Shown: one piece after another, positions 35,366 to 44,482 of the stretch
How positions within the stretch are numbered: the first letter of the stretch is position 1
How the letters are laid out: each line of letters opens with the position of its first letter
From: a virus
IMG/VR virus record: IMGVR_UViG_3300034280_000211
Coordinates: 1-59,649 of that record
DNA length: 59,649 nucleotides
Reading direction: 5' to 3' (one strand)
Program-made: the position numbers and the translations under genes
Notes under the pieces: generated by a model
Told to the model about the DNA's origin: nothing
Database searches by the model: none
What the model saw: the letters and a program-made list of their open reading frames with translations, nothing else

Positions 35366-36832
35366 TTATGGGGCGTAGAAGGTTTTTCGGATGGGGTTTT
35401 GATCGGCCAAAGAGGTCACTACGGCCCGCTGGTCCACGGTGGCAAGTTTCCCGGTAATTTCCGCTGTTACGTCGGAGTACTTGGCCTCTTCCACGATCAC
35501 GTATGCGGATTCCCCGGTCAGGGTGAAATTCTGGTTAGTGGGCGTGGCGTAGGTGGGCGAGGTGTCGATGTCATACTTTCCGCCAGTAAACCCGCCGGTC
35601 ACGGATGCCTTGGTCGATGTGTGCGTCAACGAAAGCCCCGATAGCGACAGGCTCGTCGGAGTGGTCGTAATCGACAATCCTGCAAGGCTGATCGGCGTGG
35701 ATGCCGTAGTAAGCGATAGGCCGGACGCAGAGGCGGTTACGGCGCTTGGTGCTTTGCCTACGAACGTCGCACTGAAGCCTGAATAGTTGACAATCGTTGC
35801 GTACGTCGGAGTAATCTTCACAGTGCAGGTGGTTGAATCGAAGGACGCCGAGACGCCGGTTACGACTTGCACGGATGTGGAAGTGGGCGTGATCGCCACC
35901 GTCCCGGATGGGGTGGGAAGCGAAACAGAAATGCTCCCAGAAATCCCGGTGGCCTTGTCGTACGACGCGCTGCCGCCGGACACCCCTGTCGCCTTGTCGT
36001 ATGTCGCCGTGCCGCCCGAAACTGCGGTCGCCTTGTCATATGTCGCGGCGATTGCTGTTGGCGCCGGGATCTCAACCGTACCCGTAAGCGACGAGATGAC
36101 CTGACCCAAGACCGGCACGGATACGGAGCCGCCCTTAATGGCGTTGGTCAGTGCCGTAGTTGAACCAGCGCCTTGCGGGACGCTGATCTTTACGCTGCCG
36201 CCTTGGATGGCGTCCGTGGGAATCGGCAGGGTGCCAATCACGGCGCGATACTGCGGCACTGTGATCGTGTCTGTGCGGAGGCGTATCGGCCCGCCACCGC
36301 CGCCGCCACCGCCAACTCCATCACGGCCATCTCGTCCGTCGCGCCCGGCGGTGCCAGTGGCCCCGGGCTCGCCTGGAGCGCCAGCAAACCCAACGCCGGC
36401 ACTGCCTGCCGCGCCCGTCGCCCCGGCGGCACCAGTGGCACCATCGCGGCCATCGCGCCCACCGCCGGGATTGTTAACCGTATCGCCGCCATAGAACTGG
36501 TTGATATTGAACTGCTGGCGGTTACTAAAGTCGTACTGATTGCCTTGGTAGTTGTTGTAGCTGTTGCCGCCGTAAGTGCTGGTGTAGATGCGAGTCTCGC
36601 CAGGAACGGGAAATAGCTCCCGGTAGTCTCCGGGATTCCATGGCGCCCTGCCACCGCTTCCATAGACGCCACGTTCGTTGCCGAGCGCGTAGTTGGGCTG
36701 AAAGTTTACGTCGCCGCGATGCGTCAGCGGCTGATTGCAGTTGCCAAGCGCTTGGGTCAGTTGTTTTAGGGCATTGGGCGGCAGAACGCCTTGCAGAGCT
36801 TTTACGATTGCGGGCGTTGCTTGTGTAAGCAT
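35366..36832 (-). CDS. Collagen-like tail or appendage protein (488 aa)
   Basis: Residues about 120-185 are Gly-Xaa-Yaa repeats with GRDGRDG and GATGAAG steps, a collagen-like triple helix, followed by a Gly-only run. The C-terminal 290 residues are beta-rich with three tandem copies of TYDKAT(A/G)VSGG and later Ser/Thr-rich repeats. Collagen-like triplets in phages typically form trimeric fibre stems. The protein probably trimerises as a tail or head fibre. Confidence 0.8.
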   Translation of the reverse strand: MLTQATPAIVKALQGVLPPNALKQLTQALGNCNQPLTHRGDVNFQPNYALGNERGVYGSGGRAPWNPGDYRELFPVPGETRIYTSTYGGNSYNNYQGNQYDFSNRQQFNINQFYGGDTVNNPGGGRDGRDGATGAAGATGAAGSAGVGFAGAPGEPGATGTAGRDGRDGRDGVGGGGGGGGPIRLRTDTITVPQYRAVIGTLPIPTDAIQGGSVKISVPQGAGSTTALTNAIKGGSVSVPVLGQVISSLTGTVEIPAPTAIAATYDKATAVSGGTATYDKATGVSGGSASYDKATGISGSISVSLPTPSGTVAITPTSTSVQVVTGVSASFDSTTCTVKITPTYATIVNYSGFSATFVGKAPSAVTASASGLSLTTASTPISLAGLSITTTPTSLSLSGLSLTHTSTKASVTGGFTGGKYDIDTSPTYATPTNQNFTLTGESAYVIVEEAKYSDVTAEITGKLATVDQRAVVTSLADQNPIRKTFYAP

Positions 36833-39432
36833 CAGTCTGCGCCGCTCATCCGGATGGCGTAAATTGCAATCTGATCGGCGCTCTGTTCGCCCGAGATGCG
36901 AACGGCCACATGCCGGTCGCCGCCTGAAGAGCGATCATCCAGACGGCCGGTGTACCGCGCCTGCGCAAAACCATTGGCCTCGCCCAGCGCGGACCTGTTG
37001 AGGTTCATATTGAGCGTTGCTGCTGTGGAGCCGTGCGTTGTCGTAAAGCCATCGCCCCGGTCGGCTGCAATGGCATTGGGTCGGGCGTCCGAAGAATTGT
37101 TGTAGTGCAATGACAGGGCAAGCGATGCGTCCGCATCTGTCGGCCGGTAAAGCAAGGATACGGAGCGATTTTGTTCCGCCGAAAGCGCGGCGTTGCCAGT
37201 CTGGAACACGTACGGGATGGCCGTTCCGCTATCGGAAAGACCGGCAGCCTTCAGGAATGAGCCGCTGGACGTAGCGCACAAGACCTCTTGTTTCGACGCA
37301 ATGCCCGCTTGGCACGCTGCGGTGATGGCCTGCGGATACGTTTCTTCCCACCACGCCTTGGTTGCGAAGCAATAGCACAGCGCCCGCACCGGAGCGGAAT
37401 CCGTGCTGCGGCAGTAGAAAAAGCGCACGGTTTTCGTAGAGATGTCGGCCTTTATGTGAAACTGCGACGACTTGGAGAAGTCGATGATGTTGTCGCGCCA
37501 GTAGTTGTCGATTGGCACAGACAAAGCCTCTTCTTTGTTTCCGTCGAACGCATACATTCCGTAGCTGTCCACCAGCACCGCTGCGCCAGCGACTACGTCC
37601 CAGCACTGCGCGTTCAGGATTCCCCTATAAGCAACAAGCAGGATAGACGCATCCAGGACAGGCTGCGCAACGTAATTCAGGGCGTATAAGTGCGATGTTT
37701 GAGCGACCAGCAACTGGCCCCCCAAGGGAATGAGCGCAACGACAGCGTCCGGCGTGGAGGTATTTTCCTGAACGACAAGTTCGTTTTCGTCGGGAACACT
37801 TTCGGGCTCATCGACCTCCGAGTACAGAAGTGAATTCGGACGTTCGCCAGTAGTATCAACCGCATACCACGCCCGGTCTTGGAACATGCACGCAATGGCA
37901 AAGTTCCCCGGAGGAACCCCGAACCTTCGGGCGTTAAGCTGCCCCGAAGGAAGAGTCACTGGCATGACCCCGTACTCCGCGCGCTCCGTATCCTGGAGGT
38001 TCAGGTCGCTCAACGTGTCAACGTAGGATGTGTTGAAGGCCGCGTCCGTGCGCTGAATTGTCGCCACGCGGAACAGCAGGACTGACTGGTCACCTGTCGT
38101 GCGCCATAGCTCCATCGCAGCCACGCGGTCGTCCAGTGGGCCATGCGAAAATGTCCATGTCATAGTGGACGCAGAGTCGCCAACATCAACCTCCTGCAAG
38201 TGCGAGATGGACGACGGCACGGGGCCGTTATTCAACTCAGGCGTACCGTCCAAATAGCGAATCGCGCACTTGTACGTCCCGGCCATGCTCTGGGAGATAG
38301 TTGCCTGTGCGGTGGCCTGCGTATTCAGAATGATCGCCGTGGGCGGGGCGTAGTACGCTCCGCCGAAATATACGGTAGCCCCCGTGACGCTTCCAGAAGC
38401 ATTGACCGTCGCGGTCGCAGCGGCGCCGTTGCCTGACACATCTGTCGATGCAGCGCGGAACGTGAGGACTGGCGCCGTGAAGTACCCTGTGCCTCCGGAA
38501 ACAACGGTCACAGAAGACACGGTGTACTTCATGTCAACTGCAACGACGGCCCCAGTTCCGCCGCCGCCGATGACGGTTGCGGTGACTCCGCTGGTTGTGG
38601 CGCCCGTTCCTGAACTCAGGATATTGACTCCAAAGATTCGCCCCTGCGCGTCCACCGACGCGGCGGCAGTGACGCCGGTCAGCCCCTGGGCCGTGGAGAA
38701 TTGGAGCGTGGGAGTCGTCGTAGCGTTGGATGTGTATCCAGAGCCGTATGACAGGACGCGAACGGCATCGACCTGTCCTGAAACACCAACGCTCAGTGTC
38801 GCACCGGACCCAATGCCGCCAGAGAACGCCACGGTTGGGGTGGACTGATAGCCCGCCCCGCGTTCCGAGATGGTGACGCCAATCACTTGTCCGTTGACAA
38901 GGATGGCCCGCGCAGTCGCCTGGGTGGTGGGGCTTCCGCCAGTGATCGTGACTGCGGGAGGGGCGAAATAACCCGCGCCGGGAGTCACGATTTGAATGTC
39001 ACTCAGGTGCCCGCCGGAGGTAGCTGCGGTTGCGGCGACTCCTGGGGCCGTGGCTGGGCGATTGATGCCGATGGGCTGGACGGCAGTCGCAGCGCCGTCC
39101 CAGCGAATCCCGCGACCCATGCCATCCACGCCATAGAGATCGTTATATCGCCCCTTATAGAAGCTCATCGGTCGCAGCGGCCCAGTGTAGGCATAGGCCA
39201 CCGCAGATGCCCCCGTCCCACTGCCGCCTGAAAAGGACACAGCCGGTGCCGTGAATCCTGTGCCGGAGGCGGTGATGACAACAGAGTCCACCGCCGTTCC
39301 GGCCATCACAGCGTACGCGGTCGCACCGTTACCGCCTGAAATGGTGACAGTTGGGCGAGAGGTGTACCCAGATCCTCCGGTCGTCACGCGGACCCCAACG
39401 AGTCCGCCAGTAGTCCTGGCTCCGATCTGCAT
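36832..39432 (-). CDS. Tail-tube or nozzle protein with inserted GSGYT repeats (866 aa)
   Basis: Residues about 1-85 and 125-390 contain eight or so repeats of the form VxxVxVxxxGxGYxxPPxVxxSGGxGxGAxA (GSGYTSRPTVTISGG, GAGYFAPPAVTITGG, GAGYQSTPTVAFSGG, GTGYFTAPVLTF), a beta-solenoid-like insert. The remaining 450 residues hold FYKGRYNDLYGVDGMGRGIR, GTYKCAIRYLDGTPELNNGP, FGVPPGNFAIACMFQDRAWY and VLVDSYGMYAFDG, similar to the propeller-like nozzle proteins of podoviruses (T7 gp12-type, P22 gp10-type). The nozzle call is moderate. Confidence 0.65.
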   Translation of the reverse strand: MQIGARTTGGLVGVRVTTGGSGYTSRPTVTISGGNGATAYAVMAGTAVDSVVITASGTGFTAPAVSFSGGSGTGASAVAYAYTGPLRPMSFYKGRYNDLYGVDGMGRGIRWDGAATAVQPIGINRPATAPGVAATAATSGGHLSDIQIVTPGAGYFAPPAVTITGGSPTTQATARAILVNGQVIGVTISERGAGYQSTPTVAFSGGIGSGATLSVGVSGQVDAVRVLSYGSGYTSNATTTPTLQFSTAQGLTGVTAAASVDAQGRIFGVNILSSGTGATTSGVTATVIGGGGTGAVVAVDMKYTVSSVTVVSGGTGYFTAPVLTFRAASTDVSGNGAAATATVNASGSVTGATVYFGGAYYAPPTAIILNTQATAQATISQSMAGTYKCAIRYLDGTPELNNGPVPSSISHLQEVDVGDSASTMTWTFSHGPLDDRVAAMELWRTTGDQSVLLFRVATIQRTDAAFNTSYVDTLSDLNLQDTERAEYGVMPVTLPSGQLNARRFGVPPGNFAIACMFQDRAWYAVDTTGERPNSLLYSEVDEPESVPDENELVVQENTSTPDAVVALIPLGGQLLVAQTSHLYALNYVAQPVLDASILLVAYRGILNAQCWDVVAGAAVLVDSYGMYAFDGNKEEALSVPIDNYWRDNIIDFSKSSQFHIKADISTKTVRFFYCRSTDSAPVRALCYCFATKAWWEETYPQAITAACQAGIASKQEVLCATSSGSFLKAAGLSDSGTAIPYVFQTGNAALSAEQNRSVSLLYRPTDADASLALSLHYNNSSDARPNAIAADRGDGFTTTHGSTAATLNMNLNRSALGEANGFAQARYTGRLDDRSSGGDRHVAVRISGEQSADQIAIYAIRMSGAD

Positions 39433-39698
39433 CAGGATGGCCCTCTGGCAACGAAGATTTGCCCTGCGGAATTCTGGTAGACGATGTTTTCCGTAGCTCG
39501 CGGATACCTAAACGCTTTGACGATAGGGGCCGTTGATCCAGTGTGCGACGTAAAAGACACGGCGGCCGTACCTGGACGAACGGTCAGTTGCCCAGGAGAT
39601 AAGACCTGGAGATTGACCTGCGTAACCCCGGCTCCTGGCGGGAGCGCGTAAGGGCTGGCATTTGCCACAAGGCCAGCCCACTTCTCAACAACAATCAC
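39432..39698 (-). CDS. Small virion protein (88 aa)
   Basis: A beta-rich protein (TQVNLQVLSPGQLTVRPGTA, then AAVSFTSHTGSTAPIVKAFR) with no catalytic motif. It overlaps the nozzle gene stop-to-start. It may be a connector or a cap between the tube proteins. Confidence 0.7.
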   Translation of the reverse strand: MIVVEKWAGLVANASPYALPPGAGVTQVNLQVLSPGQLTVRPGTAAVSFTSHTGSTAPIVKAFRYPRATENIVYQNSAGQIFVARGPS

Positions 39699-40837
39699 GG
39701 CGAGCCTCCGTCGTAGTCATCGGCCTGAAGTGGCGTTCTCCATCCATAGGCATCCCAGACGATCCTGAGAGACCCAGACATTGGAGCGACTTGGTCGTTC
39801 TCCATGGCAAGACGCAAGTCACGCTGGTACAGCGAGAATGCATTGTCCGGCTTGGCGTTTCGTGTACGGGCCAGCCAGTACTCGCACGCACTCAGCAGGC
39901 AGTTGTGCATTCCGGGCGGCATGTCCACGGGATCGGTGATCACGTACTTCACGCCACTGGCGGTCATTGACTTATCAACCACCAAGGAGGTTGCGCTGGC
40001 TACGGACACAACGCGGGCTTGGTCGGCATACGGATTCATGGACCCAAGCGTGTCTGGCACGGCTGTGGAAGTACCCAGACGCAGCACGGAGCCCACCATG
40101 GTGGAGGCGAACGATGTCCCCGTCCCCGTTACCGTAGTCCCGGACACGGACACCGTTCCAGCCCGGGATGTCGCTTCGTGCCCTGACAGCCGCATCTGTC
40201 GCGGCGTGCGGCGATACGTGAAGTCCAGCGTCTCCACGTTAATGGGATAGCCGTCCATCAGAATCTTAATGGCGTACCCGAACGAATTCGGGTCTTTGAC
40301 GACCGTCCAGTAGTAGGGCGGGCCAAGTGCGTTGTTGGATGACTCTATCTTCATGGCAACGTCTTGGCTGACGTACATGAAGTTTGTCCACCCTGTCTCA
40401 TCGACAGGGGCGTCAATGTTGCGGAAGTCGGATGGCAGCGGATAGATGGAGCGATACATCCGCGCTTCAGCGGAGATCGGAATGTCGCTTGGGAGTGTCA
40501 GCGTGGAATCCAAGACAAGCTGCGTTCCGCTGACTCGCGTAGCAATGCCGCACACGTAATCGCCAACGCGAATCCGGTGCGACACCGCGTCAGTCGGAAA
40601 TGGATCCCCAGACTGTTTGGTGATCGTGCGGGTGGAAGCGACGTATGTCACAGACCCGATCCAAGAAGGCGACAGGTAGATGCGGCCCTGCTGGTTGAAG
40701 TACTCCCAGTCACGGATCGTGGAGACTTCCGCGTACGCCCGCTGGATGGCGGTGCGGATGTCCTTCTGCTCCGCATCCTGCGGCCCGCCGAAGGACGAAG
40801 TGATCAGATGCTCAACGCAGTCTTGGTAGGTCAGCAT
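39695..40837 (-). CDS. Head-tail adaptor / tubular protein A-like (380 aa)
   Basis: The N-terminus (DIRTAIQRAYAEVSTIRDWE) is the helix pair typical of podovirus tail-tube A or adaptor proteins, followed by a beta domain with an inserted sandwich (VSVSGTTVTGTGTSFASTMV). The C-terminal part includes GMHNCLLSACEYWLARTRNA. It lies next to the nozzle candidate in the same order as T7 gp11-gp12. Assignment by organisation and pattern, not by a definite signature. Confidence 0.65.
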   Translation of the reverse strand: MLTYQDCVEHLITSSFGGPQDAEQKDIRTAIQRAYAEVSTIRDWEYFNQQGRIYLSPSWIGSVTYVASTRTITKQSGDPFPTDAVSHRIRVGDYVCGIATRVSGTQLVLDSTLTLPSDIPISAEARMYRSIYPLPSDFRNIDAPVDETGWTNFMYVSQDVAMKIESSNNALGPPYYWTVVKDPNSFGYAIKILMDGYPINVETLDFTYRRTPRQMRLSGHEATSRAGTVSVSGTTVTGTGTSFASTMVGSVLRLGTSTAVPDTLGSMNPYADQARVVSVASATSLVVDKSMTASGVKYVITDPVDMPPGMHNCLLSACEYWLARTRNAKPDNAFSLYQRDLRLAMENDQVAPMSGSLRIVWDAYGWRTPLQADDYDGGSP

Positions 40838-41139
40838 TAGGAGATCACTCCTCGTTCAATCCCCAGTTTCGCCACATATGCCATGAGCGCCCCAACTGCG
40901 ACAGCAAGATCCTGGTCCTGTTCCGCAGCAGTCAGGATGTCTTCCACTTGCAACCACACGCCGCCGTCCGGCGCTACGCTCACGCCATCCTCACCAGAAG
41001 AAAAGTGTCGCAGTCGCACGCGAGCCGTCGCTGCGCCGCCGACTTCTGGGGCAGAAATGACGATTTCGTCCACCCAAATCTTGTCGTAGGTGGCCGAGAT
41101 TTCGATAGGAGTGGCGGCGTACAGAATCGGGATATCCAT
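40837..41139 (-). CDS. Small virion protein (100 aa)
   Basis: I place the start at 41139, with GAGG upstream; the frame is open further up. A beta-rich protein (PIEISATYDKIWVDEIVISA) with a short helix at the end. Its place between fibre and adaptor genes suggests a tail-completion role. No family recognised. Confidence 0.7.
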   Translation of the reverse strand: MDIPILYAATPIEISATYDKIWVDEIVISAPEVGGAATARVRLRHFSSGEDGVSVAPDGGVWLQVEDILTAAEQDQDLAVAVGALMAYVAKLGIERGVIS

Positions 41140-41147
41140 CAAAGACC

Positions 41148-43559
41148 TCAGAAGGGTGAAAGCGAGATGCGTTTCCAGGAATTCGTGGCTATGCAGATGT
41201 AGATGTATAAAGTGTCCCAGCAAATTTCTCCCTCATTCCCAGTCGCCGTGGAACTGGCCGGCGTGCGCTTTGTCGCGAGCCGCAAGGTGGAGCCTGCAAT
41301 GTGCAGGCCCACGCCGCTGGAGATCGTCGGGTTTGATGTGCCAATACCCACCTGACCTCCGGACGAAATCCGCAGGCGCTCAGAGGAATTGGTAAAGATC
41401 GAAAATGTGCCGGCCCCCTCTTGGACGAATGACAGGCTTCCGCCGGATCCGTAGTTTGTGAAGAAGAACGAAGTGCCAGACTGCGTTAACTGGGAGGAGT
41501 TAGAGCCGCTACTGAGTGTAAGCTGCGCCGCATTTCCATCCGTGCTAGTTACGCCGATGCCGCGTGCGCCGGAGCCGGACACATGCAGGGCGTGGCCTGG
41601 AGTCGCGGTTCCTATCCCAACGGAGCCGGTAGCCGTCACCCGCAGCCGCTCCGCACCCGCCGACGACACCGCCACCACATCGGCTCCAGGGAACCAAATG
41701 CCCGTATCGTCGCCACCAACAGCGGAACAGATCAGCGGTGCAAACGATGAACCGCCAGTCCCTAGTCGCAGCCGCAGGGAATCCGTGACCTCCAGCGCGG
41801 GAGTTGAGGAAACGGGGTCGTAGATCACAAACGAACCCACTGACACGCCCGCAGGCGGCGAGAGCCCGGCGGTCATTACGTGCCACTCGCTGGGGACCGA
41901 AGAATTGGCAATCACCACTCGCGTTTGGGCAAGGTCCGCTCCAGAAAATGTCCCGGCCGTACCAGAGACAGCAGTGAACGTTGGCGAAGCGCTGCCGGCG
42001 GCGCCAATGGTGGCGAGAACCTCTGCCGCACTGGTACCTTCTAAGATCGTGCGAGCAAACGCCGTGCAGACAATCTCCTCCACCACCCCGGCGCCTGCCG
42101 ATGAGCGTCCGAGAATCCTGCCGGTAGCCGAGACGTTCTGCATCCTGGCGTACGTGACTGCCGATGATGCGAGCTTGGCAGTAGTTACTGAGCCGTCCGT
42201 AGGCGTGCGTGGGTCAGAAAGCCGTGAATCGTCCCCTTTGCAAAACGTGCCCGATGTCGTACCAAAACTTCCGGCAGACAGGACGCCGCTAGTTGTGGTG
42301 ATAATCGGCAGGCCGGCGGTGGATCCAATCGCCCCCGAGTTGTCAATGCTTCCGTGCTTGTGCGAGAGCGGATTGCGGGAATCAAATAGCCTGGGGTCGT
42401 TGCCCTGGCAAAAGGTATTTGCCCCGCTGCCAAAACTGCCCGCTGACAGGGCTCCGCTCGCGGCGGTGATAATCGGGCGGTTGGCATCACTGCCAATGGC
42501 GCCGGCCGAAGTGATCGAACCGTGCGAGTGGGAGGCGCTTGCCGCGCCGAGCGTGGTCAGCATGGCCCCCGTGGTGGTGTCAGCCAGCAGGGTGCGTGCT
42601 GTAGATGTGCAGACAATCTCCTGCACTACCCCAGCGCCTGCGGAAGAACGGCCCAAGATGCGGTCGGTAGCGGTGACGTTTTGGATCTTGTCGTACGTGA
42701 CCGCACTGCCGGCGATCTTTGCGGTCGTTACAGATCCGTCTGTCGGCGTGCGCGGGTCGGATAAGCGGGAGTCGTTTCCCTGACAGGCAGTCCCAGAAGA
42801 AGACCCGTAACTTACAGAAACACTGCCGCTAGAGACCGACAGCCCCGTGCTGACGATGATTCCACCCAGGTTGGAGGTTGTCGCTGCCGGCAGCGTGTAC
42901 GAAGTGCCGGAGGCCGAGACAATTCCAGAGCCGTCGATGGCTAGCCCAGATCCGATGCGGATCAGACCCAGAGTGGAGGACGATGCTGTGGGGATACTGG
43001 GCGTGTTGGAGAGGTCGTTGTAGCTGCCCGTTGTCGCGACGGTCGCCAAGCCAGAGACAGCCGACGACGAGATCGTCGCCACCGCCGTCAGGGCCCCGCC
43101 AGTTGTCGTAACGACAATCTGGCCGCTGGTATTCCCCAGCGTCCCCGTGGAGCTAATGCTGCCATGGGAGTGCGTGGACGAAGCCTTGCCGTCCAGGGCC
43201 GATTGCGTGGCCGTGCTGACTGGCAGATCGGCTGGGGCGGTATTGGCGACGTTCCCCAGGCCGACATCCGACTTGGTCAGGGACTGGTCTCGCCATGCGG
43301 AGCCGTCGTACCGCAGCACCTCGCCGGCCGCAGGGGACGTTAGTTCTACGTCTGACAGACCGTTGAGATTTGACGCCCCAAATCCGCCAGTGTACGGGAG
43401 GGCGGTCCACTGGCTGACGCCGTCCCCGAACTTCAGTTGAGCGGTATCGGTTTCGTAACCCAGCTCTCCGGCCCGAAGAATTGGATTCGTGGCCGTCCAC
43501 TCCGCAGCGGTGCCACGGCGGTGCTGTATACGGTTGGAATTGCCGCGAGCCGTAGCCAT
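41148..43559 (-). CDS. Tail fibre with Mtd-like N-terminal domain (803 aa)
   Basis: The N-terminus RIQHRRGTAAEWTATNPILR and AGELGYETDTAQLKFGDGVS matches the RRGT..W...NP.L..GE.G.ETDT...K.GDG pattern of tail-fibre (major tropism determinant-like) attachment domains. The middle contains an internal duplication of about 75 residues (TDGSVTTAKIAGSAVTYDKI and TDGSVTTAKLASSAVTYARM) and Gly/Ser/Thr beta-repeats. The C-terminal 150 residues include GIGTATPGHALHVSG and SSSERLRISSGGQVGIGTSN, tip repeats found in many fibres. It is likely to bind the host receptor. Confidence 0.85.
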   Translation of the reverse strand: MATARGNSNRIQHRRGTAAEWTATNPILRAGELGYETDTAQLKFGDGVSQWTALPYTGGFGASNLNGLSDVELTSPAAGEVLRYDGSAWRDQSLTKSDVGLGNVANTAPADLPVSTATQSALDGKASSTHSHGSISSTGTLGNTSGQIVVTTTGGALTAVATISSSAVSGLATVATTGSYNDLSNTPSIPTASSSTLGLIRIGSGLAIDGSGIVSASGTSYTLPAATTSNLGGIIVSTGLSVSSGSVSVSYGSSSGTACQGNDSRLSDPRTPTDGSVTTAKIAGSAVTYDKIQNVTATDRILGRSSAGAGVVQEIVCTSTARTLLADTTTGAMLTTLGAASASHSHGSITSAGAIGSDANRPIITAASGALSAGSFGSGANTFCQGNDPRLFDSRNPLSHKHGSIDNSGAIGSTAGLPIITTTSGVLSAGSFGTTSGTFCKGDDSRLSDPRTPTDGSVTTAKLASSAVTYARMQNVSATGRILGRSSAGAGVVEEIVCTAFARTILEGTSAAEVLATIGAAGSASPTFTAVSGTAGTFSGADLAQTRVVIANSSVPSEWHVMTAGLSPPAGVSVGSFVIYDPVSSTPALEVTDSLRLRLGTGGSSFAPLICSAVGGDDTGIWFPGADVVAVSSAGAERLRVTATGSVGIGTATPGHALHVSGSGARGIGVTSTDGNAAQLTLSSGSNSSQLTQSGTSFFFTNYGSGGSLSFVQEGAGTFSIFTNSSERLRISSGGQVGIGTSNPTISSGVGLHIAGSTLRLATKRTPASSTATGNEGEICWDTLYIYICIATNSWKRISLSPF

Positions 43560-43584
43560 CCTGGACTCCTATCAATAAGTGTCC
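43560..43584 (-). promoter_or_regulatory. GGACACT leader element before the tail-fibre gene
   Basis: On the minus strand GGACACTTATTGATAGGAG starts 25 bases upstream of the fibre ATG, the same spacing as at 35341-35365 and 49918-49942. Confidence 0.5.
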
Positions 43585-43705
43585 GGAATGGCCGAATAGC
43601 CGACTTTGGCCGGGAAACCGCAGTTCTCTCCCCTCGCTCAGTAGCGCCATGCCTTGCATATGGCCCGGCTACTACGCTGTGCCTTCACTATGGCTCTCTC
43701 TGATT

Positions 43706-43939
43706 TCAAGAGCGTCGTTCCGGCTTCCGGTAGCCAACGTGCTGGAACCACTCGGCCACGCGGCTACCAATCGCGTAATACTTCCGCTCGTATCGGTGTT
43801 CCCCAAACAGGGTGCCGACCGTGCCATCCTCTCGGACGTAGTGGGCAACGTCCTGCGAGTCAGGGACGAGGTAGACGCTGGCCGCACTGACCTCGCGCTC
43901 CTCGCCGTCAAACGGGCCTCCGACGAATGGCAGTTTCAT
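43706..43939 (-). CDS. Conserved small phage protein, LPFVGGPFDGE type (77 aa)
   Basis: The start at 43939 has GAGAG upstream. KLPFVGGPFDGEEREVSAAS and VYLVPDSQDVAHYVREDGTV are followed by GEHRYERKYYAIGS. The GGP.DGE and Y.R motifs recur in small phage proteins of unknown function, with an OB- or SH3-like beta fold. The gap 43585-43705 holds no convincing gene, only the CCGAATAGCCG partial repeat. Confidence 0.75.
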   Translation of the reverse strand: MKLPFVGGPFDGEEREVSAASVYLVPDSQDVAHYVREDGTVGTLFGEHRYERKYYAIGSRVAEWFQHVGYRKPERRS

Positions 43940-44059
43940 GGCTCTCTCTGCGGCGTGTAGTGCGGTCCTACCTAATTTACTACCTAGTTCCGGCGACACT
44001 ACGCAGTTTCGTCCCTCTCGCGGCGTGTACGGTAACTGTCACTTTTCGCCAGTTTCTGT

Positions 44060-44275
44060 CTAGTGCAACAGGCTCGTCAGTTCGTGAGGCACCATCGCCC
44101 GCACCGCCTGTAGGTCGTGGGTGGCGTCGACAGACGGCGTGCCGTGTTTCAGCCGCCCGCGACAATGCTCGTCGATCTGCTCCAGAGCGATGAGCGCGTC
44201 ACGCCCGGCGAGAGCGTAGCGGTGGGCTCGCTCATCGTCTGGCTCGCTGAGATCGAACTTTAGGATGGCGATCAC
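44060..44275 (-). CDS. Small phage protein, ILKFDL type (71 aa)
   Basis: The GTG start at 44275 overlaps the stop of the upstream gene as GTGA. AILKFDLSEPDDERAHRYAL with ALIALEQIDEHCRGRLKHG matches the I.KF.L....E...A..G...L..LD...R..IK pattern of a small phage protein seen in many genomes. No activity is known. Confidence 0.65.
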   Translation of the reverse strand: MIAILKFDLSEPDDERAHRYALAGRDALIALEQIDEHCRGRLKHGTPSVDATHDLQAVRAMVPHELTSLLH

Positions 44276-44466
44276 GGATATACCGGCGGTGTATTCCTGG
44301 CGTTCAAATCGAAGAACATTCTACCCGTGCGGCCCAGCGGCGCAATGCCATCTCGGCATCCTATTTCGGGATAAGTGGCTGACAGCCAGTCCGCCCGAAA
44401 TACCGTACCGTACTCTGGTGCAAGAGCGTCGTGAACTACCGAGCATTGCTCGGCAGTTCGCAACAT
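44272..44466 (-). CDS. Hypothetical small protein (64 aa)
   Basis: The ATG at 44466 opens MLRTAEQCSVVHDALAPEYG with a C-terminal GRMFFDLNARNTPPVYP. There is no clear ribosome-binding site, but its stop overlaps the next gene's GTG as GTGA. No family recognised. Confidence 0.5.
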   Translation of the reverse strand: MLRTAEQCSVVHDALAPEYGTVFRADWLSATYPEIGCRDGIAPLGRTGRMFFDLNARNTPPVYP

Positions 44467-44482
44467 AAGGTGAAGAGCGCAA

